DNA of 64,000 nucleotides from Heterobilharzia americana (taxonomy: Eukaryota; Platyhelminthes; Trematoda; Strigeidida; Schistosomatidae): the NCBI GenBank assembly GCA_944470555.2, contig OX104127.1, forward strand, positions 43,947,934-44,011,933, written 5' to 3'. Position 1 is the stretch's first letter; each line of letters begins with the position of its first letter. A model generated the notes under the pieces. It saw nothing but the letters and a program-made list of their open reading frames with translations. It searched no databases and was not told the origin of the DNA. The translations under genes were made by a program, and so were the position numbers. Below are positions 20,996-34,537 of this stretch, one piece after another.

Positions 20996-22242
20996 AGTAA
21001 CTAGTGAACTAGTTAACCAGGCTGGGTTATATGTATATAATCTCAAAGTTATTTATATATCATACTAAATCATCTTCTACACTGCTGATTCATCAGTGAT
21101 GTGAGTTTTATGATTGAAACTGATCAGGGATAATAATTGCTAATTTATGAAGAGTAATGGAATTAAAATCCAAAAAGATTATTTACTAACATAATAATGT
21201 TATATAAATAAAATTATTTATATACGAAAGTTGTATTGAGAGATAACTTGACTATATAGCAAGGATAAGTGCAGAGAGTATCAGCCATTTTATACCACTG
21301 ACTACCTGACTAGATTTTGTATTCTACCTTAAGAAATAAAGTACAACTGTGTACAGGTGACTGAGGAAAATTTCAGCATGTATTTCACTAACCTATCAAT
21401 AGATACTGCATGTAAGCTTTGTATATTTAGTGTGTGACAACAGTTCATTAGGGAAAAAGAAGATGAAAATCTTGAGTTAATAAAGGTAAAACACCACCAA
21501 AAACAAAGTTTAGAAAGCGTAAAATCCTTGTATCTGTGATTCATTCCTCCAAACCAGGTAATACTGGATAAGATGGAAGTGAATGGTTTTTAAGACAGAT
21601 TCAGTTTGCAAACTGGTTATTATCTATGGGTAGATGGTGATATAACTAGGAAGAAAACCTAACAGTCACAGGATAAATAAGCCTTCAAATTATCACTACA
21701 AGTTTACAACTAATGATTTATAGAATGTATTTGTTAATGAGGTCTATAGTTCACTCCAGTTAACGAGTGTTTTTACATAAACTCTGGCATGTATTGAAGT
21801 TACGTAGCCAATTGTGTATTATGCCAATCGACAACTAGTCATATTTTATTGCACAAACACAAGTAGAGCTATTCTAGGAATGGAAGTGATTATCTGATTA
21901 CCCATTGGACCATCTGATATAGCCATTGTTGATCAACTGGTCACTGTATGCAAATGCACCATTCACTTAAGTTCTCACATTTGTATAGACAACTAGAAGT
22001 TTGCTTGGAAAGCTATTAACAATGTGATAAGAATTGTTTCGTGGTTTTGGAATGCTATTCGTCAAAATGTATTCAGAAACATAGATAGCCAACACGCTCA
22101 AATATTTCCACTTCAGGAAGATCTCCTATGGAACTGACCTGCTTTGTGCTGGTTAGGCATCCTTAGTTATGGCTTGGTTTGCACTTACACTCTATCATGA
22201 TTATAATACACTTCTTAGCCCCATTAATTTTGTTTGTTTCAG
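20996..22242. other. Intron before the MATH exon, partly single-copy
   Basis: From 21284 to 22431 this sequence occurs only once in the window, because copies B and C stop at the palindrome. A 42-bp stretch at 21444-21485 (ACAACAG acceptor, coding FIREKEDENLELIK, donor GTAAAA) looks like a small coiled-coil exon, but its phase does not connect to the MATH exon at 22243, so it is not called. Confidence 0.35.
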
Positions 22243-22431
22243 ACAAAGTCGTATGCAGAAATTCGCAAACGAAGCGTATAGCATCATTAGAACATGGTTT
22301 GGGTGCATCCTTTCTGTGGAAAATAGATTCATATGCTGAAAAACTAAATAATGCTAAGTCCGGTAAACAGAATGCTTTATTCAGTCCACCATTCTATACT
22401 CATCGATATGGTTATCGAATGGCTTTATCTG
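22243..22431 (+). CDS. TRAF-like gene, MATH exon, truncated by duplication
   Basis: Acceptor TTTGTTTCAG ends at 22242. The frame reads KRIASLEHG, then FLWKIDSYAEKLNNAKSG and SPPFYTHRYGYRMALSV, the start of a TRAF-C/MATH domain, which binds receptor tails or adaptors. A MATH domain normally runs about 100 residues further. Here it stops at TCTGTG, where the sequence switches to copy B (A 7361 onward), with no donor site. Exon 17631-17987 ends in phase 0 while this one needs one carried base, so at least one exon between them is unaccounted for. As assembled, the left gene copy cannot make a complete TRAF-C domain. Confidence 0.8.
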
Positions 22432-23075
22432 TGCTAAGTGTCAGATAGGTAAATTGGAGATATGTAGATCCAATTGTACTAAGATCTTGGTTTCACAATA
22501 TGTCCAGCCATCAACCATATATATATTCAGATGGAACCAGTGTGGAGATCTTCTGCACTCAGCATGCGGAACAAGATACGGATTTTCAACACCAACATCA
22601 GTCAAGTCAGTGCTTCTGTGTGATGGTTCAGAGACTTGGCGCGTCACGAAAGGGATTTCCAATAAACTACAGACATTCATCAATAACTGCCTACGCTCGC
22701 TACTGAAGATCAGATGGATTGCCAGAAAGAATAAGCAACAAGATGCTCTGGGAACGAACCAACCAAGAACCTATCACGCAACAAATATGCAGGAGGAAGT
22801 GGAGATGGATAGCATTGGGCATACACTGAGAAGGCCGACTGAGGACATCACGCGTCAGGCCAGTTGCTCGAGTGGAATCCCCATGGGAAGCGACGAGTTG
22901 GACGTCCAAGTTGAGGGTGACATGGAGGAGGTCGTGCGAGGAGGAAATGAGAGCTTGTGGGCTGTCGTGGAACCAGGTTCAAAAGATCTCAGAGAACAGA
23001 GGTCACTGGAGACGTGCTACTGAAGCCCTATGTTCCACTAGGAACCCAAGGGACTAATAATAATAATAATAATAT
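22432..23075 (+). pseudogene. RTE 3' fragment (copy B)
   Basis: Same element as 7361-8005, ending in a shorter (TAA)n tail. A few base differences (for example GALG to DALG in the protein). Its first base is the duplication junction. Confidence 0.85.
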
Positions 23076-23233
23076 ATTCAGAACCCATTGAGCTGATTAC
23101 CACTGGGGTATTTCCTTTATCTTTCCTATTGATGTCATCCCCTTACCTCTACGTAATCGCTTTTCGGTAAACAGTTTTATTTTAATTGATGTTTAATATA
23201 CTAGGCTCTTAATGCAATAATTTATTTAACAAA

Positions 23234-23640
23234 TTACGCTTCACTATATTGACATCTTCAAAGTAAGGCCTTTCACAGTTAATTTAGTCAGACGTATAAC
23301 TTTAAAAGCAGATAAACTTAGCCTGCTCAAACCAAAATAAAGATACTTCTGTTTATTAGAATTGTCATACAATAAAACAGTATTACTTACTGGATAACGT
23401 TTTGGACATAATCTATTGTCCATGTTCGTACCAGTAAATAATATTGTTTCTCTGTATGACATGTCCAATAAACAAACTAAAACGGAATTACAATCTACCA
23501 CAATGCATAATAGTTTTGTAATCAGATCAAGTTTGATGACAATAAATTAAAATATGTATGCTTATACCGAAAATATTAGGCTGGTTTTCAATATGGTAGC
23601 ATTTAAGATTTAAATTTTGCTGAGGCATCCCTTAAAATTC
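23234..23640 (-). repeat. PLE terminal inverted repeat (copy B)
   Basis: Near-identical to 8165-8570, including the central hairpin. Confidence 0.55.
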
Positions 23641-24914
23641 TATGATTTATTGCTCTTTAAATGTTTGTGAACAGGAGTGCTATTCATACTTGATTTCAGT
23701 TCTGTCATAAGATTTCATTGTTGTCGTTTTTATGGTATTGAAACATTTGTAACTGATAGAGGATTGTGCTCATACGTTTTCTCAATAAGTTTCTTGTAGC
23801 TGAAGGGATCGCTTCGATAAATGGAGTAGAGATATTAGGTGAATTGATAAGCACAGATACAGGATAAACATGTTGGTTTTATCTAGAAGGATTTAAAAAC
23901 AATCTGGTTATACCAGTCATGCAGTTCATTTAATAATTTAATTAAAATGTAAAATAGTTTAATCAAGATATAATTGAATAGTCACACAAATTTTGGGTAT
24001 CAGCTGATGAGCTCACACTAAGTAGAAGTTATATTTATACAAATATCAGGGATTGTTTAAGAGAAATATTATAATCATTTTACCCCGATGTCTAAAGTTT
24101 TCAAGGAAATATCTAAAATATACAAAGGAAGTCAAAAACACTTAGCTAATCTCCCTGTCCAACCATTTTTATGTAATCATCGTTTCAGAGTCATGATTAC
24201 TTGTCATTCAATGTCAAATTAATTGATTGTTATCTTCCATGGAATGTATGAGAAAAAAAGTTACGATAAACACCATGATCTTCATGCAATTATACATATG
24301 ATGGATAGCATATCAGTCATCGTTGTGAGTTTACTTGGGTTAACAAGTTTTACTTGTTTGCCAAATGGTGGGTAGCAGTGGGATTCAGGGAGTACAGTTC
24401 ACAATGTTTCAGATTCATTAGGTGGGTTCCATCCCCCTCTTCAGTGAGTGATGATCTTTCAACAGAGACACGGATACCTCGCCCAGAGCCATAAACACAA
24501 TAGCGTTATCCAGTAAACTGCTTAATCATGAAATCCATCTGTTGTGAAACGACTATCATTTATCGTTTATTGATGTCTGAGTTTTCCCGTTGATTACTAT
24601 ACGAGACCCAGTTGCTGCCGATAGACACCTGTCAATTCAATCTAGTTTAGTAATCATCGAGAAATTACAAGCATCAATCATTCAGTTTCCATTTCGGTGT
24701 TAGAAAGAGAAAACGGAAACTTTAGTTATTTTAAGCACTTGTGATATTCTGCTTCTTAGGAACAATACAAACCTAAACAATCTATACAAACCTGTCACTT
24801 TCATTTATTCTCAATATATACATTGCATGACTTTCTGTAGATATTCAGTCAAGACTTTATATTCAACAGGCTGTTTGCAATTAATATATGTTAAACTGGA
24901 GCATTACTGCAGAA

Positions 24915-26080
24915 TATAGTTACATATTAGATTTGTTTATTTGATTTATAACACACAGAGATACAGTATTATCTACTTGATCACTTTTTGAGCATCAAAT
25001 ATTATCGCTAATTATCATATCGATGTGATCACACAACTTTAAACATCTACCTTATATAGTCATGTCACCTCTTATTCTTTGTTTCTATTGGTAATACAAA
25101 TTTTCCATATCTCTGGCGTAAGTGTAGCGTCATTCCGACTAAATGTGTTGGGTGTAGATTCGATGAATAGCCATTCAGTAATCAATGTCTCCACCTAGTT
25201 ATGTTGAACTTAAGTATAGTGGTTTTATCCCAACCCGTTGTGTGATAGTATGTTAACGGATGCATCACAGTAGCCGAAATTTATTCTAGATCATTCATCT
25301 TATTCGGCTCTATCATTCTATATTTAGCTAAACTCCTATCTTCCTCGAATCTAACTGACTCCGATCGACTAGTTTCATCTATAAACTTCACCTGATAGTC
25401 ATTGTATGGAATTCGATAGATTAGATTATTTCGCTGAATTAGTTCTATCTGACAGTTAAGCCAACTGAAAATATTTATCACTGAGTGAGTTCGTATGTTT
25501 AAATGCGACTCTAATTCCAGCCTTATTGAGAATCCTACGTAAAGTTTCCAATGATCCTTCCTTTTATAGTAACACGATGGAGGCTTTGAACTCCTTTCTA
25601 CTCTTGTTATCGTTATTATTCGTACTCATATTATTTCGTTGCTTACGTGTTCATACGAATGGCTTCATAAAGTGGAAAGTATAATTATTAATTATTAACG
25701 CTTCAATGTTTATGTGCTTCAATTCCTTGTTTAAATAGTTGAACTTACTAGTGAGTTTTCTAGCTCTATCATTCAGATATTTGACTAAACACACCTTAAA
25801 TGACATTGGATAAGATGTCCTAAAGTCTAGATACCTGTTAGAATATGTCGGTTTCCTGTAGACGGTAGTATCCAAACCATCATTTGTCCCTCGTTTTATC
25901 CTGCAATCCAACATACATAATACTCCTTCTTCATTTTTTACCTCGTCACTGAATCGGATTGCGCCTGCTACTCAGTTTATATGTGTGAGGAAATTGTCGA
26001 TATGTTCCGATTTCAATACAGTAAATATGTCATCATATTACCACCACATCTTAAGTGCAGGATTGAACGTTTGTAAAGCC
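24915..26080 (-). pseudogene. Penelope-like element, RT and GIY-YIG (copy B)
   Basis: Same truncated element as 9845-11010, with substitutions such as GTNG to GTND before SLDTTVYRKPT-type sequence. The opposed terminal repeat follows at 26280-26420. Confidence 0.8.
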
Positions 26081-26622
26081 ATGTTTTCCCAACATCCATA
26101 AATATATCTGATATGGTTAAGATAATGGTGATCTCATTGCTTCTACTTCTTTTCGTCTTTATATTTTGTCCTGAAACTTGAAGACTGTCTAGGTCAGACA
26201 CAATATGATACTAAAAGCAGTCATAAATCAGCTAAATATTGACTCAGAACTTACTCTCACAACTAAGATATCAGTTGATGAGACCATATTGGGCGTACAG
26301 TTCATCGAATCAACACCCAACACATGTAATCTGAATGATCCAATATCTATACCAGAGATATGGAAAATTTTTATGATCAATAGAAATAAAGATAATCACA
26401 CAGTACAGTTAGTTATATCAAATCTGCCATGAAGTGGCTCACGAAGTGTCAGAATAACCTGTATTCAGTAATACTGTAAGAGATTTGTCTCACATGATTC
26501 GTAGGTGATTCGACTGTTGTTCATTGAATCAAATTTTTCCAGACTTTTTCATTAGCATGTGGTAAATCATATTCCTTGTAATTAAAGTTTCTCTAGTTTG
26601 TGATTCACGTTTGGTTTTTCAG

Positions 26623-27068
<446 letters not shown>

Positions 27069-27258
27069 ACTGGTAAGGAACGGTAGTGAAGTTTTACAAG
27101 GTATTCAGAGTCAGTTATCATCAAATCAACTTCATTAAGAAATATCTATCAAAGGAACACACGTCACGATAATTACGTCAACGTACAAGACGAATAACTT
27201 TACCGTATATCTAACCACTCATACTGCGATTAGTCTCTGTCACCTAGAAAATTTCAAG

Positions 27259-28210
27259 ATAGAATTCATCATGAACTGACATCATTTGGAGAACCATTGA
27301 AAATCTAGGAACACTGGACAGCTGTTTTGTCCTGGTATGGGACTCCTCAGCAGTATGCACTCACGACCCGGCTAGGAATCGAACTGAGGACCGTGAGGTT
27401 TCACTGTGGATGCGTTAGATATTCAGTCACTAGATCAAAGTTCAATGGTTCACAGTTTCCAACTTCTTTCAATTCGCTATACAGCGCGACTATAATCTAA
27501 GGTCTTCAGTTGACATCCACTCCACTTCCGACTGGTTGATCAGGTCATGGCTTCGGGATATCCATTTGCAAGGATTTCACTAGTGAGCACCATAAAGGAA
27601 GTTAGTTTGAGGTTCATGCGGATTTATTTATTCATTTCAAGATAGTATTCATCATAAATAAATCCCCATAAGCCTCAAACTAACCTATGAAATTTGTTTT
27701 AAAAAATACAAGCAGTCAAGTATTTGCCGTAGAGTTTCTACACATACTGGTTATCGATGTTAGACATGAATCGACTGAGAGTTCCCTTGATCTTGATTTG
27801 TACTTGGTAACACTCATTAGGAAATTGTATCTGTAGCCATGAGCAAAGTAACTATTCCTTAATGATACGAGTTTGTATCATCCACTGACCAAACAATAAT
27901 TATGATAAATTGGTTGGTTGTGTCTAGCAGAAGAATCCGGGAAGCCCGTTTCTTCCTATTTGGGACTCGTCAGCTGGATGTACCTGCACCCCAGTGATGT
28001 TATTCCCACGGGGACTTGAACCTCGTACCCATCGCTTGGAACGCCAAGCGTTATCCACTATGCCACGGAGGAACGATAGCCACTTCTTGTACAAAGGGTA
28101 GTAGTTATTACTATTTATTGACATACTTGTCATTCTCAGACGAGTCCCAAATAGGACGAAACGCGTGTCCTGGATTCTTCTGCTAGCCACAACCAACCAA
28201 TTTATCATAA
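27259..28210 (-). repeat. Copy B ribozyme SINEs (family 2 and S-alpha)
   Basis: 27259-27494 matches 12190-12425. 27914-28210 matches 12845-13130 but keeps the 11 bp of tRNA-like head that copy A lost, so head and B box are complete. Its minus-strand ribozyme (27981-27934) has an intact core; the opposed remnant on the + strand is also present. Confidence 0.8.
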
Positions 28211-28473
28211 TTAACATTCAGGCAGTATCGAGGCATCCGCATAGGAGCCCATATGCCAGTAGAGGTCGAACAATTCGATTCAACAAAACAACGGAGAATA
28301 AAAAGTATGTCAATAAATAGTAACCAACAATAATTATTTTGGCATCATAATTATTCCATTTATAAATGCACATTAAAATGTAAATTCATGGTGAATTTCA
28401 GGGTTAAATATTTATAGTATACTTTGTTTCTGATATTCTATTTGTCTATAAAGGTTATTTTTATTTTCAATAG

Positions 28474-28693
28474 AAATACTTCAAAGTGTCCAGCTGATAA
28501 ACAACATTTAAAAAAGGATCGTGTTCATCTAGATAAGGCTTTTCAAGAACATATGGATAGATTAGGTGTAAAATGTTCTTATCATAGTCAAGGATGTGTT
28601 TGGACAGGAGTTTTAAATGAGTTGGGCAATCATTTGAATCAGTGTGAATACAAAATTCTTCAATGTCCAAGGGAGTGTGGTGTAGAAATTCAG
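28474..28693 (+). CDS. TRAF-like zinc-finger exon 1 (copy B)
   Basis: Same as 13394-13613, with splice sites and protein unchanged. Because the RING exon of this copy is destroyed as assembled and no start exon lies in the unit, it is an orphan exon unless splicing crosses from copy A. Confidence 0.85.
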
Positions 28694-28984
28694 GTTAGTC
28701 AATGTAGAGATATATTTTTATTGAAATATTTTTGGTTGTTGATTTACTATAAAAGTAAATCATAAGTGATTTTTTTTCGTAGTATTATACATTTTTCAAT
28801 TGTTTTTGTGAACACTAACTGTTTGATGTCAGTTGTACTACCTCATATGAATGAAATGGTACATTATTTCAAATACGGAAGTATTATCAGATATTGGTTG
28901 TAATGATATCACTGATTGTTAGTTGTTTTTCAAAGTGCATGAATTTCCATTTCGAGTTTAATGATTGAGAACATTCATTTCTAA

Positions 28985-29850
28985 TTTTAGGTTGGTATTT
29001 ATCATGTACTAACATCACTTGGAAACTTAGGAGCACTGGACAGCTGTTTCTTCCTGGTATGGGACTCGTCAGCACTGCGCACCCATGACCCCACCCTCCA
29101 GGGGTCCAGCCTAGGACCTAAAGGTTCTATGGTCAGTACGTTACCAACAAACCACTGAGTTGGAATCCAATGGTCCATATTTCCTATCTCTGTCTGTTCA
29201 CAATATTGTGTGACCTCCATCCAAGTTTATCGTTGGGTAATTATCTTCATTTTCAACCTGGTTAGCCCCACTGGTCACTACTTCTTATTGGAACTTTGAG
29301 AATCACCTCTCACAACTGGTCACAAATGAGCACTAGATTAATTCAGTCCATAATGAATACCAACATAAAATCAACTAAATCGTCAAAAGTTTCCAAATTG
29401 AATTTATCTCTCATGTTGATACACTTTTTAGACTGGGACGACTCTCAAATGACATCCAGTTTGCAAGCAGTGATGAATAGTGGTCTACAACTATGCATAT
29501 CAGCCATTAGCAAAAATTGTGTGTTTAAACAATTATCATAAAAATTGTCTAGTTTGAGGTTTATGGGGATTTTATTTCGGGATAGTATTCATCATAGACT
29601 GATATCAATTGAACAGCAGTTGAAAGAAGTTAGAAACTGTCGAACATTCAACTCCAAATTAGTGGCTGAATGATTAGTGCAGTTATCACGAGAACTGTAG
29701 GTCCTGATTTGAGTCCCTGATGAGGTCATGGATATGTACTACTAAGGAGTTCCATCATAGGACGAAATAGCTATCCAGTGGTATAACGTTCTAAATGGTT
29801 CTCCATATGATTTCAGTCGGTGATGAACACTGTATTAAGCTGAAAATTTT
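28985..29850. repeat. Copy B family 2 SINEs
   Basis: 28985-29285 (-) repeats 13905-14205 with the intact ribozyme core at 29082-29030. 29590-29850 (+) repeats the degenerate 14510-14770 element. Confidence 0.7.
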
Positions 29851-31412
29851 CATTGCTTTCATTACCTGTACCAGTTTCATATATTTATCTGTACATGAAC
29901 AACATCCATCAGTTTTTAATATCAAGTTTCTAATTTGCCTATTGAATTCCAAACTTAAGTGTACCACCTTTCACATTCTTATGATTACTGAATATACACG
30001 TTCATATGAACCATTCCAGTTTAATGGTAGCCTAGATGACTAAATATTATTATTTGCTATTGATAGAAAATGTGCGTTTGGAGAAACCAGATCTTCCCAA
30101 AAACTTCGTTCAATGTGAATATCATTATTTCTTTGAAAAGAAACAGCATCCCTAACCGTTCATGGTTCACACTACCTCTCGAAGAGCGAATCAACCACTG
30201 ACTGCCTAACAGAACATTAAAAATATTACCATAAAATAGTTTTCCTCAAATATAATTTCCTGTGACATTGACTCATTAAAATGCATTTAAATGGTATTGC
30301 AAATTTAACTTATATTTCTCTGAAGTTGTATTATCAATAATAAATGCTCGTGACAGTTACACATCAATAAATTTTTCTTTGAGTTATAAACTACTAAATA
30401 TCCAATAAGTAGTATATGCATACACTTAGCAGAAGTTGAACTATCATTTTTAAAGATCTGATGTTTTTTTTAGGAATGCCGAAGTGTATATAATTGATGC
30501 TTGATTAATCTGTGATGAAAATCCTCCTTATTAATGTTCATTAAATATTGTACAAAATGAAGTCTTGCCTGATTCCGAACAGTCAAAGTTAACTAATGCA
30601 ATCTACAAAATCCGTATTTCTGGCTTACTAAAAACTATGAGGAAGCTTGTGTAACTCAGAGAAACTGGTTACTATTTTGCGCATTAAAATCCACGTTTCA
30701 CACTTCGGATTTCAAAAGTATCACTAGTGAGTTATCCAGATAGAAGATAACCACTTGTAAAGCTGAATTAAACAGATATCAGTAAAATTTTGATGGACAA
30801 ATTAGACCAGATATAAAGATTGAACATGGTAATGCTTACCCTTCAACAGTCGATTTGTGTAATCATATGTGTGTTATGCGAAGGCAAATGCATGAATTCC
30901 TTAGGATAAAAAGAGTATTTTGGTTTAATCTCATGAACAGCGATGATACATAACATTTAGCTCGATTGATTTCCACCATTTTTCAGACTTCCGGAGGGTT
31001 CTGTGATGATTATGTTATTCGTCTGTAAAGCCTGTAAGCGATGTAAGGCTAAGCACTTGAGCAATTCACAGTGTTTACCATTAGTCTCATTACTAAATGA
31101 CAACCTTCTTGAAAACATTAAAATACCGCCTTGCAAATGGTAAAATTCATAGTACACAGTTTGTTTCTTAGTCACTTCTCATGTTTAATATGACTATTTT
31201 TGGATTAAACCATCATTCAGGGGATAAATTCGAGAGTCGAGTGAAATATTGCAGCACTGTCGTCAACTTCCTTTTAATGCATACTACTTTCTGTTTGTTG
31301 TTGTTTAGAAATGAAGACCGCAACTTTCGTTTGCTATGAAGATCGGAGCTTCATAAGCGAGTTTTAGAACTATATGTTACGATTTCAGCGACCTTACATT
31401 AAGGTAATTTGC

Positions 31413-32453
31413 TTGGTTGTAGCTAGCAACGGATTCCAGGACTCACTTTTCGTTCTATTTGGGACTCATCAGCTGGGTGCAACTGCACCCTAGTGAGTGA
31501 TGTTGTCCCCATTGAGGCTCGGACCTGGTACCCATCGCTTCAAACGCCAAGGCGTTATCGACTGTGCCACTGGGAATCACAAGTATATCGATAAATAGTA
31601 ATAAACTAAATTAACTTGTAAATTGCATACGACTACGTAACTGATAAATTAATGCCCTAATAAGCAATTAATTTCAACAGGATATCTTTCAGTTACTCAC
31701 CACCTATTATCATATTAATGGCCTTCTGTAGTTTTATAACACAGTTATTGAAAAACTAGCATGATAAAATATAGGCATTGTTACTAGGTGGTAATTGAAG
31801 GTGAAATGAAAATTTGAACGGCGGCCGGATTCGAACCAGCGACCACCGGGTTTCCTCGCCTATGCTCTACCAACTGAGCTACGGAGTCCGACTGTTGATC
31901 AGATTTCAGTCTCACTCAGTATGAATACTAGTTCGCCAAACCGCGACCATCTCTCTCTAATTCAGTTAGATTTGGATTGGGATGAGAAGTCCTGACTAGG
32001 CACCCGTGTGAATAGAAACAAGAGGTACTAACGTGTCACGAATTCACATGATAGTCGGACAAAATCTTTAGTGATTGAAGTGAAATAACACGGTGGTCAC
32101 TGGTTCGAACCCGGCTGTGGTCTAAACTTTCATTTCACCTGCAATCATCACCTAGTATAATTACAGGTCTTCCAAACCACGGCTATATCAGAAAGTCAAA
32201 AAATGATGAAGATATTGTTTTTGTTCATGAATTAGCCACTTATTTGACTTAATTTAATCAAGCTTTTTATAATATCACAGGCTGATAAATAAGTAAGTCT
32301 ATCCTTCGTCAGCGTAAAATCTTACCTGGAGAATGTATGATTTTTATTCGTGTATAAAGAAAAAAAATTATTTCAAGTTGTTATTCATGGAAGACTGACA
32401 TCAGTTGGAGGAACAAAGGAAACCTGGGAGCACTGGACAGCTGTTTCGTCCTT
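31413..32453. repeat. Copy B S-alpha and tRNA-like SINEs
   Basis: 31413-31588 (-) repeats the intact-core S-alpha SINE of 16325-16500. 31778-32193 repeats the family 3 cluster. 32373-32453 (-) repeats the truncated family 2 tail. Confidence 0.75.
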
Positions 32454-32718
32454 ATTATATTATCTTTTTCTTAACTGAGCTGAAAATGAAATGTTGTTAA
32501 TGGAAGTTTTTTAGATCAGGAGATCGCTATAGTGAATTAAGTCTCACTTAAGGTGCTCTCGTGAATATAATCGTTAACATTTAGCAAACCGCTTAAAGGT
32601 AATATGAACAGTAAGTAGGTGAGTAAGCTATCTGCTCAATGTAAACAACTATCTGAGTTATTAAAGTATATTCCAACATTTCTATTTATCATGTGTTATT
32701 TTGTTAACTTTATAAAAG

Positions 32719-33075
32719 CGAAAGTATTTAGAACAGCATATTGAAAATGATTGTTTTAACCGCATCAGAAAATGCCAATATTGTGGAACAAAGATTATAT
32801 TTGCTAATGAAGCTAAACATTTTAGTATTTGTTCAGAATTTCCAATTCCTTGTCCAAATAAATGTGAAAATACTACTATACCAAGAGGATTTTTAACAGC
32901 CCATTTAAAAAATGATTGTTCTAAACAAAATTTACATTGCCCATTCAGTGTTCATGGTTGTCAATTTCGTGGTCGTAAGAATAAAATTGATCCACATTTA
33001 CAACAATCAATTGTGATACATTTAAATCTTCTCAATACATCTGTTGAACAAATGTCATTATTAATCGAAGCACAA
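32719..33075 (+). CDS. TRAF-like zinc-finger exon 2 (copy B)
   Basis: Same as 17631-17987, 119 codons, acceptor and GTAAGT donor kept, protein the same by reading. No MATH exon follows in this copy: the unit ends at the palindrome. Confidence 0.85.
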
Positions 33076-33187
33076 GTAAGTTGATATATATTAAAACGAA
33101 TTTGTTAAAAATTTTTACGATGAAATGAAGTGATTTTTGATGTGGGCATTTTCTCTTTCCCCATTGTCTTTGTGTTATAAATCAAAT

Positions 33188-34388
33188 AAACGAATATAAT
33201 ATGGTACTCAGTTTCAAGGCTCATGGGGATTAATTGACTTCACATAGGTATTCATCACGAACTAACATCACCTGAACAACCATTCAAAATCAGACAAAAC
33301 TACATACCTATTGCATTCTAGTATGAAACTCTTCACTAGTGTGAACCCACAATCACACCAGGGAATCTGATTGTCCTAGGTTCGATCCCTGTTAGTATTA
33401 TGGATACAAACTGCTTGAGGAGTCCCATGATGATACAAAACAGTAGTCGATTTCTTCGTGGTTGTCAGTGGTTCTCCAACTAATGTCGTTGCATGATTAA
33501 TACAAACTTGAAGTCTACAACAGTTGTAAACTTATACAAACTGATGACATGCAAAAGCATGCTTGTATCTCACTCAGTGTCTGCAATACGAGTATAAAGT
33601 TATCTTGAGAGCACTCCTTTTAATGTGGAATTCTAGGGATGAAATGAAGGCATTCATCTCTTTGGTATGGGTAATTTATATTTGCCAGAAAGAATCAGTA
33701 TTTGCAGAAGTTATTTCATAACGTCGTGGCAGATCGATGTAGACTATCTACCGAATAATCAGCATGCAATGTTGTGTACTTGGTGCAACAACTTTTGTTA
33801 AATTCGTGAGCTGCACTTCAGTTTCAGGGTAAGAAGAGTTAAGTAAACAATAAAAGACTTTCTCTATAATTGTAATCTTTACCGGAATAAATTGCACAAC
33901 AATTAATTATACTGTGGAATTCACGACGTTCATTTTGTCCTATTTAGGATTCGTCATCTAGATTCAGTTACAACTCAGTGAATAATGATGTTCACAATGA
34001 ATCTGGGACCCAAAACCCATCCCTTTAAACGCCAAAGCGTTACCTACCATGCCACTGAGGCATGAGATCCACATTTTTTGCATTGGATATCAGTTATTAT
34101 TGATTAATAATTGTAATTCCCCGCTATTTAACTTTGATATTTGAAGGGGTGGGTACCGGGTCCAAGCTTCAGGAAAACGCAATCACTTGTTAGGGTGCAG
34201 GTACGTACGGCTGATGAGTTTCGAATGGGACGAAACGCACCTCCTAGGTTCCACTTTTAGTCATGAAACAAACTACAACACAGTGGTTATTCAGTCAGTC
34301 TGGAGATATCTGCTTAGGAGCGAATCCACCGGCAGAAGTCAAGCGCTGCCGTGCGGTACAACAATGAGGAGTAGGAAGTGTCAATAAA
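33188..34388. repeat. Copy B SINE group
   Basis: 33188-33518 repeats the degenerate family 2 pair. 33915-34073 (-) and 34138-34388 (+) repeat the head-to-head S-alpha pair, with the intact ribozyme core on the + strand at 34200-34251. Confidence 0.65.
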
Positions 34389-34537
34389 CATATAACAATT
34401 TCTTATCAAACCTCTTTGATTCACATCGAAGACTGGGTTATGCGAGAAGTAGCAGAAATCATTTATCCTGTGAATTGCCTAATTCGACTTGTTCTTGACC
34501 ATGATTAGATAGAATGAGAGAGGTAAAAGAACGATAT

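Noticed and set aside
21444..21485. Small coiled-coil exon linking zinc fingers to MATH
   Set aside because: Has plausible splice sites, but its phase does not connect zinc-finger exon 2 to the MATH exon.
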